From: Dipylidium caninum
Lineage: Eukaryota > Platyhelminthes > Cestoda > Cyclophyllidea > Dipylidiidae
Assembly (NCBI GenBank): GCA_017562135.1
Contig: QEYB01000526.1
Span: forward strand, 124,001-188,000
Length of the DNA: 64,000 nt
Direction: 5' to 3'
Position 1 is the stretch's first letter; each line of letters starts with the position of its first letter. The notes below the pieces were generated by a model. That model was not told the DNA's origin. It ran no database searches and worked only from the letters and a program-made list of their open reading frames with translations. Below, piece by piece: positions 11,549 to 23,500 of the stretch. Made by a program: the position numbers and the translations under genes.

Positions 11549-14500
11549 ATGCTGCATCGATTGTGGATTTATCCCCTCTCCCTCCACCTCCTCCTACTCT
11601 TCGCTGCCATCCTGTGCTATGACGCTGTGGACACTTCACTGTGGAAATATGACACATCTCCGTCGTGGAATTATTCTCCCCCACGTCTCAGTCGCTCCAG
11701 ATTCCTCCGCCTCAACTCAAACGGTAAGAAGGAGTTCATGTCCGAGGTGTGAACTGGGTTAGCACTCCGAGAGACAAAGTGGTACGTGCGTGAGGTTGTG
11801 CCAGTTACTGCTCTCGTACCCTCTCATCACCTTTTTGCCTACTTGTCTTCTTCCCTTTGGCCGTCTTTCCCCGCCCACAACTTTCCGCATCTTCCATTCT
11901 CTCCGCCAGAGCATCTGCTGCCAGTTTTTCCGTTTCCTTCTCCCCCTCCTCATTCCCAACAACCCTGACTGCGTGGTTTTTCTGCCTGCCTGCCTGCCTG
12001 CCCTGAACGCGTGAATCCTCGCTTTTTTTCTTCTTTTTCCGGCCCGACAACAATCGAGTGTTGCTGAGTTGGTCCGCTGGCCCTCACCAGAGGCTTTAAC
12101 TTTCCTCGTCTCAAGTTTGAGGGTGCCTCAGACAAGGAGGTGCAGTTGGGTTGGGATGCCTTCCTCCTTCCGACTGACTACTATTTTGTCGGAATTTGGC
12201 TTGGACTGCGGTCCGCTTTATAGTCTCTTTGGCGCCTCCACGACTCCCTGAAATGCCTCAGCTCTCACCTCAGACGCTATCGTAACCGAGGGGAAATCTC
12301 CTCCTTCGTGCGTGGCCCTTCAATTTCTGCCAAGCAAGCCATCTCATTCACCCTCGTGTCCTGCCACTCCGATCTTCGGTTGACGGGAGGGAAGTAGACA
12401 GCAGTCGTGATGTGAAGTTCGGTGGGCTAGACGGCGTAAGCGCCATTGTTGGAGCGTGGGAGTCTTACTTCGAGAGTCTGAGGAGCCGGGGCATTCGTGG
12501 ACTTGCTTGCGTCTTCCTCCAACCTCGCCGCTCCATCCCCTCGAGGTGGAGTTTCGGGGATCATTCCGTCCTCGTCTTGGCAAATTCTTAACTTCACCTT
12601 TTTTCCCCTTGGCTCGGCGACTTTCGTCTCTTTTACACCAGACGCCGTGTTTTCGTGGAGTGGATGCGATCTGGCGACTAATTTTTCTCCTCAATGCCAG
12701 TCCAAATGACCTCCGTCGCCGCCACTCGCCTTCTCCCCTTCCCCTTACACCTGCCTGTCACTCCTGCTTTACCGTCGCAGTCCCCGCGTCACGAATATGT
12801 GACATTTCGTAAGTGTTGAGCCTCTCTCGACGCAGGGACAGCCCGTCGGCGGTATTCTTGGTTGGAGAGCGGAGTCCACCTCCCCTCGCCTCTGTCTCCT
12901 TCCATCTAACGCCCGAACCCCGTTCCAGCAGCTATTTACTCGGCCGGCCAGTAGCCTACCGTTGCTGAGTCGACGACGTTCCACCGCTCTGAGTGCTTTC
13001 GCTGCGCTGTAATTCTGTCCGCCGTCTCTTTTGGTTAGCGATTAGCCTCCTCCCAGGTTGTAGCTTCCCTTGACGTAGTCGAGAGGAGACCTAGTTTGCT
13101 GTCCAACTACTCTCCCTTCTTCTCCTCTCATCCCGCCTCGACTCAGGACACTTTCGTCGCCAGGACTGCCCATCTTTCGTGCAAATGAGACACTCACTCA
13201 CTCCCCCACTCCCCGCGGATTTTACTAATTCCAACTTTTCAACTGAATTACTCGTTTTCCCAGGCCCTCGGCCTCCTAACCCCCTTTCCTCCCTAGCACT
13301 TATTGACTCACGTCGTCTCAACGAGGCGTCCAGACGACTGTCTGGTGGATTTACTCGGTCACCTTGACTGCTGTCCGCTGATTGGTTACTTCATCTCTTC
13401 GATTGCCTTCTGCCAACACGCCGGAGTTGCGGGGGCGGGGAGGCCTCGAGTGAAGTACGGGCGGGGGGTGGCGATGGAGGCGGACGGAGGGGGGCGGAGG
13501 TGCGGAGGGGACTTCCTGCTTCACTCAGAGTCCCGCAAACGCGTGGCCAGTAGCCATGGCGATGAGTAATCACGCATCCACGCACCGGGTGCCTGGTTGT
13601 GCGTGTGTGTGCATGACTCAGCCGCCACCCTGGACGGTCTGCGAATCCCCGCTGGCACCGCTGCCGCCTTCCGGGCCGCCTCCTGTCTCGGTCGCCTGCC
13701 CCCAGCCGAGTCCCCCCCCCCACGGGGAGCGGGGGGGGGGGGGAGCGAGGACATCGGATTTGGCACCTCTGTGGTCCTTCTCACCACCGACGTCTGCGAT
13801 GCAATAGGACGTTGGTCTCCTCCTTCGAGGTTCTGGAGCGTCGCCGTAGTGCTTCCAGTCTTGAGAAGGCGGGTTCGGGGAGGTGGGGGAAGTCCCGTTG
13901 ACGGGGATGCCCAGCAACTGCCGAGGTAGTTGGCGAGTGGGTCTCGTGCTTCGCTTGTCAGGTTTGCCTCACCCGGTCTCTTTTCCTCTCCTCTTCTCCA
14001 AACTCTCCTCTTGCTTGCAATGGGCCTCTCATCCCCCGTTCTCCGTGTCCTCTCTCGTCCCTGCCCCGACCGTCAGCACTCCACCTTCCTTGAATTCATT
14101 CCTTCTGTCGCGGTTGTCAGTCTTTTTCCAGCAGATTCGGGTCCTCCCGGTCCTGCAACCTCACTGGGAGAGACAGTCCGTCCTCCTTCCGCTCGCCATG
14201 GCCGCGCTTTGTATGCAAATTAACTTGGAAAATATCAGACGCGCGCATACGAGACACCCACACACGCACACACGCACACACATCCGCCTGGTCCGAGGGA
14301 GACCCGAGTTGAGTGACTGCTTGGCTGGACGGCGGGTGCGGCCAGTTTTTTGGGTGGCGTTTTTCTGTGACGATATTTTTCAGACCTTGTTGATTAGCCG
14401 TTTTGAATGTGCGGGCAGTGGACGAGCGTCCTCGTCTGTTTCGTGTGTCAACACTCTCAACCGCGGCGAACCTTCATCACCGATTTCCGCATCGCCAACC

Positions 14501-17500
14501 GCGCAAAGTCCCTTTTTTATCGTTTTGATGCGAGAAGACTTGGTGGCGGGTTTTCAACCCTGGCCACGGTGGCTTCGCCCCGAGTCTTCTCTCGCCGCCC
14601 ACGAGACTACTGGCCGATGTGGCTGGCCTCGGGTCCATCTCACATGGGACGATGTGAGTCTTCTCCCTCTCCCACACCGTCCGACAATGTGTCCCTCCGC
14701 TCGGCTGTTCGGATTCATCAGTCGGCCACTTTTCGGGTGGGCGGTTAAACGTCGCCACAGGGAATGTGCGGTCAGCGGTCAGCGGTGGCGGTCAGCGGTG
14801 GCGGTGGCGGTGGCGGTGGAGTGGCAGCAGCCTGTCCTGCTCGACCCTGCGTCCGCGTAAAGGCTTTCGGGGCGTGGACATCGTCCGAGATGCGCGGGTC
14901 CTCCCCCAAGTCCTCGTCATTGCAAGCCGACGAAGGCTGCTCCCCTCCTGCGTTAAACCCCCTCCAGTTGTGCACGACGCGACGTCCTCGCTTCATTGGA
15001 CGTCCACACGTCGTCGTCTTGCCCGCGAGACCACCGCCACCGCCTTCAACTGTCCAGTCCGCACCTGTCTCAAGGTCAAAAGTCAAAAAAAGACTTAAAA
15101 ATAGCCTTTCGGTCGCGTCCTTGTCTTAACAGCAGGCCAACCTGTGTCCCGAGTGAGTCGTTTAAGGGTTTTTTTGTCTCCTGTCGCCCCCGGCCATCGC
15201 ATCCCGGTCGGCGACAGCCCCCTTATCACGAGTCGAAGGTGCGGACGGTGAGTGCAATCGAGTTAGGAGACGTTACTCACTGTCTGGTCCGTCCGAGGCG
15301 ACTTTTCGCATGCCGAGGTGTCCCGCCTCCTCCATGCCTTGGCGTAAAGAGTGGCCTAACTGCGGTCTCTTCTCCCCTCTCCTGTCCAGGCGTTTCCCTC
15401 GAGCGTCGGAGACGATCTCTCTCCGCCCCCGTCGACTTCTCCCACCTCTCGCCGCCCCGAATAACTCCGGACCTTCCCCCGCTTCTGCGTTTCTTTGATC
15501 ACACCGGTGCACAAGTTCGCTGCCAAGCGACGGGCAATCCACGACCCTCTGTCAAGTGGTTGGTGGCCACCAACTTCAACGGAAACACCAACAATGCCTC
15601 GGAACCCCTGGAACAGGGGTTCTCCGCCTTCGCTCGGTAAGTCCACATCCGCCTGCGTCCGCCTACCACTTTGTCCGCGCCCCCCCCCCCGCGTCCTGGG
15701 CGACTGGTGACCCGGGCCTCTCCGCTGAGGATTTTCGCCCACGACCTTCTTCGCCCCGTTTCCTCCGAAAGATTCCCCGCCGACGGCACAACTTGCCAGT
15801 TGGTCGTGATGTGCAACCGCCGTCGAAGTCTTTGTCTCTCTCCCTCTTCCTCTTTCCCTCCCCCTTCCTTTCCCCTTCCCTTCATTCCCCCCGCCCCTCC
15901 GATTGGCCGGCCTGTCGCTATGGTGATTCTCCACAAAGTGTTGTGTTAATTTATTCAACGTCCAAGTGGCAGTGATTCTGTCACGAGAACAGTCGTGGAC
16001 GCTGGTGTTTGGTGGTTAGCCTTCCCACCCGTCCATCACTACCGTGTCATTCGGACGTTGTCCAGGCGGTGACTTTCTATTTTGCACTTCTTCAAAGCGC
16101 GATTGTGCAAGAGTGTAAGAAGATCATTTTTGGAGAGGGTCTTTTCCTCCTCCTCGTGCTTGTCCAGCAATTTGAAGCGCCTAACGACGCGTCTTCCACA
16201 AAAGTCGTTCAGTCGGCTGTGACCTTGGCTGAGGGCGGATTTGGTGGAAACCATCACCACACAGTCCGTCCGTTTGTGAAGGCTTGCCGCGCTCCTCTCC
16301 GAGGCGTGCAAAGGCACTCCGACCGAAGGGTGAAACCCGGCTTCCCTCACACCCTTGAACCGGGTGTTGTGCGAGCTCGGGTGGGGCGGAGGCTGCGCCA
16401 ACGCGGTATGAGGTGGGAGAAGGTCAGCGAAGTGAATTATGCACTGCCTCCTCCTTTTCGAAGTAGTTTCCACACTCTCGCCCCCTCTTCCTCCTGCTAC
16501 TGACTCATCAGAGGTGTTTCGCACATTGCATTGTCCCTTCGTCGACGTTTTTTACCGGTATTTGGTCGAAAAGAGATATCCAACATGTGTCAGGTGAATT
16601 CTCAAGGCTTCAGACTTGGCCACTTTCCCCTCCTGCCCTCTTTCTTTAGCTGCATGTGCGTGTGTGTATGTGTGCGGGAGGGGGGCTCGAGGGAGGGTTG
16701 GGGGCCTGTGTTTCATGAACTTTGTGACTGCAATATCAAGTTGGCAGTCCGCCAGTGGTTTGAGTTTTTCGCAACACTTAATCTCTGTCGTCACAAACTC
16801 CGCGGGGCCGTCGGTGTAGTCAATGTTGCTTTCGCGCTCTTAAAGTAATATCTACTGACAAGTTATTCAGTAGAAAGTATTTGTTGTAAAATGGGTACTT
16901 CTCGGCAGTTTTGTCTTTTGATTTGCCGCCTATTTCTTACCCCATCCCCGTTCTATCGTTCTAGCGACGCCCAGTCAATGGACAGTCGATTGAGAGGCGC
17001 CGCCGCGGACGACTACCACCTCTACGACTCCAAATCGAGGGGCTTAGTACCAATCGGGGCAATGGCGCCACCGGTGATGTATCCCAATCAGTATGTAATC
17101 AGCGACGGTTGGTTGAATTTCACCGCGACTCCGCGTTCCTCCACCCTCCGAATGGTCTTCTTTTGTGAGGCTGAAAATAGCCTTGGACGAACGCGATCTC
17201 GGAAAATGGTCATCCACCAGGGTTAGTCGCCTCGTAATTTTCTCAAACCTATTTTTATCAGTGACTAACTTGCGTTCGGAGGTGTAGATCGCCTTCTCGA
17301 ATACTATTTTTCACAAGCGCCTTCTTTCCGAGGGCCTCACTTATTATCCACCTCTTTTTGAATGACCTTGCGCTTGCACCTTTGGCACTGTCGCTTCCAG
17401 AGCAGTGGCGGTGTTCGTGCGTGTGAACGGTTTCTGCCTGACCTCTGCATTACCTCTTGCCCTCTACCACCTCTAAATCCCTGTTGGGATGAATACTTTT

Positions 17501-20500
17501 TGCCGACTTTTTGATTACAATTTCCCCTTCCTCTCCTATTTAACCTCTCAGTCTCCTTCCCATTGCCCTGCCTAGTTCCCGTGCCCGACAAGAATTTGCG
17601 GATCAAGTATCACACATTCCCCGTGAAACCGGGCCAGAAGGCGGTAATACGGTGCCAACCTGAGCAGGAGATATTCAATCGATTCCTCAAAGTTAAGTAC
17701 TGGGAGGTCTTACGCAATGACACCCTTATCACCACCGTTACCCACTCGAGTAAGTCTCCCTCTGTCTCCTTTTTTGTCAAACCGCCTAGACGACGTGTCA
17801 TTTGACCGTCTTCATATTGAAATGGGTTGAGACCATCGCCAGTTGACGACTGTAGATGTTTGCGAGTAATAGCGGCGACGAGGGAAGAGCTCGTCCAGCC
17901 ACTTAGGTGTGTTTCGGTGCGGAGCCGGTTGTTGAGAGAAGAATGGCCGCGATAAGACCGAGTCCATTGTACCGATTGGACTGCGATCTAAGTCTGCGCG
18001 GGTGGAGGACGCCAAGGCAGTTATTTTTGGCTTTGGGAAAGGAGGTAGGAGGGTGTTTAAACAACGCCACTGATGTCCCACCGAGGTCATGGGTTATTCC
18101 GGGTTGTGGGGTTCCCTCCCGACTGCCCCAAATGAGGAGAGCTTCGTCTTATCCCTGCCCCCTTATCCGTGTGCGTGTAGAGGACCGCTACTCCATGATC
18201 AACGCCACCCGCTACCCTGAATTGCACATTCGAGACGTGTCTGAGGCTGATATCTCCGAAATGCAGGTCCGCTGTGTGCTTCAGTCTATTGTGGACGAGA
18301 GTCGAGAAATTCGGCGGCAGGAGACGGGCCGTTTGCAGCCTTTCGGCATCTTTTTCCTCTACGAGGAGGTTCGCAGTCAGAGCTCTGACGTGGATGTAGT
18401 TGTGGTAGGTTCCATTTTTCCCCCTCCCACCACACTCGCATTCTCGTGGCAGCTTAACTCTCCCCGCTCAATCTTCCCCCTCCTGTCACCTCAGGGCTCC
18501 ACGGTTGAACTCCCCTGGGTTGTGGAGAGCTACAAGAGTCTCCGAGTGCAGTGGTACTGGCAGTCAGCCTCTTCCACTTCTTCCCCCTCGTCAAATCGCG
18601 GCCGAGTTCCCCTTGGCCCCTCCGTCTCGACTGAGGAGAAAACCGTACTCACACGGCCCTGGGGATCCCGAATCGAGTTCGTACAAGGCGCTTATGGGAA
18701 TATTCGTCTCATCAATGTCTCCATCGACGACGCGGGCCAGTATTCCTGTGAAGCTACCTACCCGGCTCGATTGCCGCCGGTGGTGTACACCCTCAAAATC
18801 CGTGGTGATTTACTTTTATTCGCATAAGTAGTATAACCATTTTTGTATCTAAATACTCTAGGATGTCGCATGAGAGCGTCGAGGTAAATTGCAGTCGGTG
18901 TTGTAGAGAACCTAAGGGCAACTTAGGTGAGTCTTGTTACACTTCCACTTCAGTCTATTCCGATTTTCGCTAAAGATATTCTTTTTCAGCTCCTATTGAA
19001 GTTCGTGTCACGCCGCGCGAGAGGGTCTGCGACTTCGGTACCCGTGTCGAGTTGGAGTGTCTCGTTTCTGGTTACCCACACCAAATCATCTACTGGTTGC
19101 ACAATGCCCAGCCCCTGAAACTTACTTCAAATCCCTCCGTTTCCTCCTCCTCCTCCTCCTCCTCCTCTCTTTCCTCCTCTTCCTCGACGTTGTCGTCGCC
19201 GTCGTCGTCGTCGTCTTCGCTCTCGTCTTCCTCCTCCACCCGCCACAGTGTCCAACGCCGCGACACCACGGGTATTCAGACGGTGCGAGAACGCCTTATC
19301 ATCAACTCCTTCAGCCTAGAAGATGCTGGTGTCTATCAGTGCGTTGCGGAGAGCACATTGGCCGATGACGCGACCTCTCCAACAGCGAAGACAACTCGTG
19401 GGTCATCGGCGTCTTCTGCCTCTTCCCCCTCTCTGTTGTCCTCCTCCATTGCATCACCAACGACAACGGTTTCTAAGGTGGTTATAGCGAATGAGAAGGT
19501 GGAGGCGGGAAGGGTGTCCGTCGGCGATTTGGTGGACAACGCGCAGGACACAGCGCATCTGGTTATGGGCAGTGAGTGTAATAGACTTGCTACTTATTTA
19601 TATTTTAGTAGGCGTTTTATAACGATAGATGTACCGCGCTGTTTTGTATGCTTTTACTTGAACTGTTCCGCATTCACAATTTTGGTAGGCAAAGTATGGC
19701 GACCAATGTGGCCTTTGTGGACTATAAATTCTATATGCTAAGTTCTTATCTGGATGATTAGGAATTGCGAGGCACAAGGCACTTAGAATGCGATTTGCCG
19801 CGGGCCTGCTTTCCCTATGAAGACCGTAAAGTGGCTGGATGCGCCCCGTCGTCTCTTTCCCACTAGTTAACCCATAGCACCAAAATAACATTCGTCCATG
19901 AAGGTGTTGGAATCACTAAGACACCGGTCTAACCGTTTCCTACTTTATGCGTACCACTTTGACGAGGAAAAGAAAATTGTCAGGAAAACGCGATTCGGAG
20001 AGCTTCATGAAGCACATTTCGCGAGAATCGAACCAGTGGGAGAAACGCTCTTGGTATACCACTTTTACCTCACCATCCGCGGTTATGTTTCTAAGTCGCA
20101 TGACCTGCAGATTTAGGGGGACTTCGGCTCTGCTTGATGCGTTAATAAAACGCATTGATGGTGCAATAAAGACTGATCCCGAGTTTCCCTTTAGAGATGA
20201 AGCCAATGCGGACATTCCAGTCGCCTGCGGCCGCCGAAGCATTCCAAGCGACTTCACAGATTCTCCTCGCAAAGTCGCGCGGTGAATTGAATGCCATCTT
20301 GGAGTGTCGATTTGCTGCGAACCCGCTGCCAACTATCCGCTGGTTCCGCGATGACCTGCCTCTCAGTCACGCGGTGATCGCCGACGACAAGGGCGTGGTG
20401 ATCTCGGAGGTTGTCAAAGACTCCCATCGTCCCTACTCTCTCATTACACGACTGAAAATTGACCTGAATCAAGTGAGTGCCCATTCGGCGGTCTCCGCCT

Positions 20501-23500
20501 TTCCCACGACCTGCTACCATTTCACACGCCTCCTTTTCCACTTTTTTGCCTTCTCTTAGCCCATTTATCTCTCTCTACCTTTTCCGATTAATTCCTTGGT
20601 CCCTCAAAGCACGCCACCGCCCTCCTGCCCCGGTGGGGGATTTCTCTCCCAGACGTAGGCTTCCCTCATCGTTTGCCCGCTTTTTCGCCTAGGTACCGCC
20701 TTGGGATGAACTCTGGCAGTATGGCGGTGAATATCGGGCAGTGGCGAGTAACTCCCTCGGTTCAGTTGATTGTCGAACCTTCCTCCTCTTAGACACGCCG
20801 TTGCGTCTTCGTCCGGTGGATTCGAGCAAGCCTGCCATCGCTGGACGCTTCCACGATCTTAAGTGCTACTTCATTGGAAGTGGGATACCCAAGGGTGAGG
20901 ACTTGTGAATGTCATTTTAAACTGTTGCAATTAAGTACTAAATTTAACCGATCTACTTATTAAACATGGTGATTTTTCGTTCCTTTTTCTCCACTTGGTG
21001 GTGGTTTTTTTGGCGTGAGAACATCTCGCTTCACGTGGCCTGACAGCCAACCTCTTCACATCCCCTTCAGCTTCAGTGGCATCGGATTAAAAACGGCCAC
21101 CGAGTGGAGCGAATTCCCGTCAATCATCGTCATGCCCTCCTCGAGAACGCCCGAGTACTCCGAATTACCGAGGTGAATAAGGAGGAGGACGAGGCGGACT
21201 ACCGGTGCACCGCGATGCTCGGCGATATGACCGACAACATAACCATCACCCTCAAGGTCTCACGTAGGTTGTTCTAGTGCATGGACTCAAGGCTGTGTGT
21301 CTCCTTAGGTGCTCCGAGGATCCAAGACTTGCCCGAAGTTCAACGGGTCCAAGGCGGCCGTCAGAGTCTGACGTACAGTTGTGCCACGCAAAATCACGCT
21401 GACAAGCCCTGGTACGCCTGGTGGCGCTTTCAGCCTGAGGGTTCTGACACGATTATTGACCTTCCCCCGGATGCCCCCTTGAATCCGGGCGCTTTCCAAG
21501 TTTCGGTAGATCCCCTCTCGTTCCCTTCTGTAACTTCCTCCTTTTTAGTACGCGGCCGATTTACATCACACCGATCGTAGGCCGCTTTCTGAGGTCCTAC
21601 GACGCCAACTGCCCCAATTTGTCCACACAAGGCCCAACTCGGTGGTGCACGTGAGGATTGAACAGTTGAATAAACGACAGCACCAGGGGACGCTGACCTG
21701 TAAAATTGTGAACGAAGTGGGCTATGACGAACGGCCAATCCGAGTCACTTTTATACGTAAGTGTTACTTTATCCATTTAAGTAGGGTTATTTTATAGAAC
21801 TGTTAAACTCCAGTTAACCTGGGTTGGGGGGTCGTTTGACGCAAATATAAGCAAATAGCTGGGAATATGATCGACTAGGATGACTCTTCGGTCACAGTAC
21901 CTCTTTACCTCTCCTTCTAAACGTCAGCTTTGCTGTTATCACCTATGTTAGATGCGCAGAACTTGGGGGATTTTCTCAGTTGATTCGAAGTGGGAGTTAC
22001 TCCACTGGTTTGGTGTTCAGTGACTAGTCCTTGTAAATTAATCCGTCTTATTCCCCCTTTCTGGCCATTTTCCCGTTAGACCAATGTCCTACTGTAGCCG
22101 ATTGGGTGGTTGGGGGCGTGGAGGAAACTTCCACGCAATTTTGTGAGTGACGATGTACAATTTTTTACGTCTTACGACATGTCTCTTTTCTCCTTTTTTA
22201 GCGGAAATGGAGTTTGAAATTCGACCACCGAATAAGCAAGATGTCACACTATCTCAGAATATCTACATTAACTGCACTGCCAGACCATCAGAACTCGCTT
22301 CCGATGATTGTTTGGAAGTATTCAGATGAAAGTGAGTGATTCAGCTCTGATTCGGCTTTTCTTCTCCCCTCTCTTCTCTCTTACCTTGATTTTACTCCTC
22401 CTCGAGGTACGGGTGACTTCAAGGAGTTGGACACCCTGACTGAACGCACAGAGGGTCGCATTTATCAGGAAGCCAACGGCACGTTGGTGATCTCCCAAGT
22501 GGAGGAGTCGGACCCACGCAAATTCCTGTGCTTCCTCACCCCGAAGGAGTCGACCACAGCCACGCCAATCAGCGTGGCTGTCAATCTGGAGATTCATGGT
22601 ATGTCAGCAATGCTCAGTGGTCCGGGTAGACTACTCCTCGTGTCATTGGGAGGCAGTGACGCCGTACTGTTTGATTACGCTTCAGTTCCTGCACGAATTG
22701 AGCCGTTGAAGGATGTGGACGCAGTGCGGGGCTCCAAGTTCAACCTCTCCTGTCTCGTGCATGGTGACGCCAATGACCTCCAGGCCAATTGGTACTACCG
22801 ACCGATCAGCGTTGGCGATGCCGCCAGCAGCCCATGGCAACTTATCAACCAGACCTGTGTGCTTCCAGCCAGTTACGTCGACGCCGAGAAGGCCGCCTCG
22901 ACCTTAGTCTCGTCCTCGTCCTCGTCCTCCTCCTCTTCCGCCTTCTCCTCCACCGACGCTCTTTCCACCGATCCACTGGCTTGTTCTCGAGGCGCGACTG
23001 GCCGGTTTGGCAATGGGGTCCTCTTTAGGCAGGTGAGCCACCCGCTTTTTGCCGCCGATTTCGTCCATCCACACTCATTTCACTATTCCCAGATTATTTA
23101 AATTTGTACAATGACTTGTTCTTCGCAGATCTCCTTGTTGAAACAGAGCGGCCGTGGCATCGAACGCCACCTGCAATTCGACTCGCTGAAGGATGTCCAC
23201 ATGGCGGAGTACATGTGCAACGCCTCCAACTTCTACAATCGCGATAAGGAGGGTCGCCGAGTGGATGTGCGGCAAGTCGTCCGTCTCACAGTCATCTGTA
23301 AGTGGCGGAGAACCGCGATGGCGGAGCCTGATAGGACTTGTCAGCCCAATGGGGTCCCCCCCTCCCCCTTCCCCCCTGTTGCCGTTGTAAAGTGGGGCGG
23401 TCGGCACTGCATGCCCCGGAGTCCGCAGTAGACTGCTGGGCTGCGCTTCCGCCCTTTTAAATGTTCAAAGTGGGAAGTGTGTGTGCATCCTGTGATCGAC

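Larger units (their letters stand above)
15390..23297 (+). other. DSCAM: DSCAM exons 2-16: Ig domains 1-9
   Basis: Exons: 15390-15636, 16965-17221 (Ig1: QVRCQATGNPRPSVKW, FFCEAENSLG); 17576-17749, 18181-18404 (Ig2); 18495-18804 (Ig3); 18990-19571 (Ig4: VELECLVSGYPHQIIYW, GVYQCVAEST); 20195-20472 (Ig5: ILECRFAANPLPTIRW); 20693-20894 (end of Ig5, start of Ig6); 21071-21263 (Ig6: LQWHRIKNG, DYRCTAMLG); 21309-21505, 21549-21756 (Ig7); 22202-22331, 22407-22598 (Ig8); 22686-23032, 23129-23297 (Ig9: FNLSCLVHGD, EYMCNASNFYNRD). Ig3 has Trp where the B-strand Cys is expected (VELPW). Ig5 has Ala where the F-strand Cys is expected (EYRAVASNS). Ig4 and Ig9 carry long serine runs in the middle of the domain. 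Exons 9, 10 and 12 start without a Met and are easily missed by ORF calling. Confidence 0.88.

Noticed and set aside
13883..14860. 325-codon plus-strand ORF
   Set aside because: It lies wholly within DSCAM intron 1, has no domain, and several overlapping frames are also open in this GC-rich DNA.
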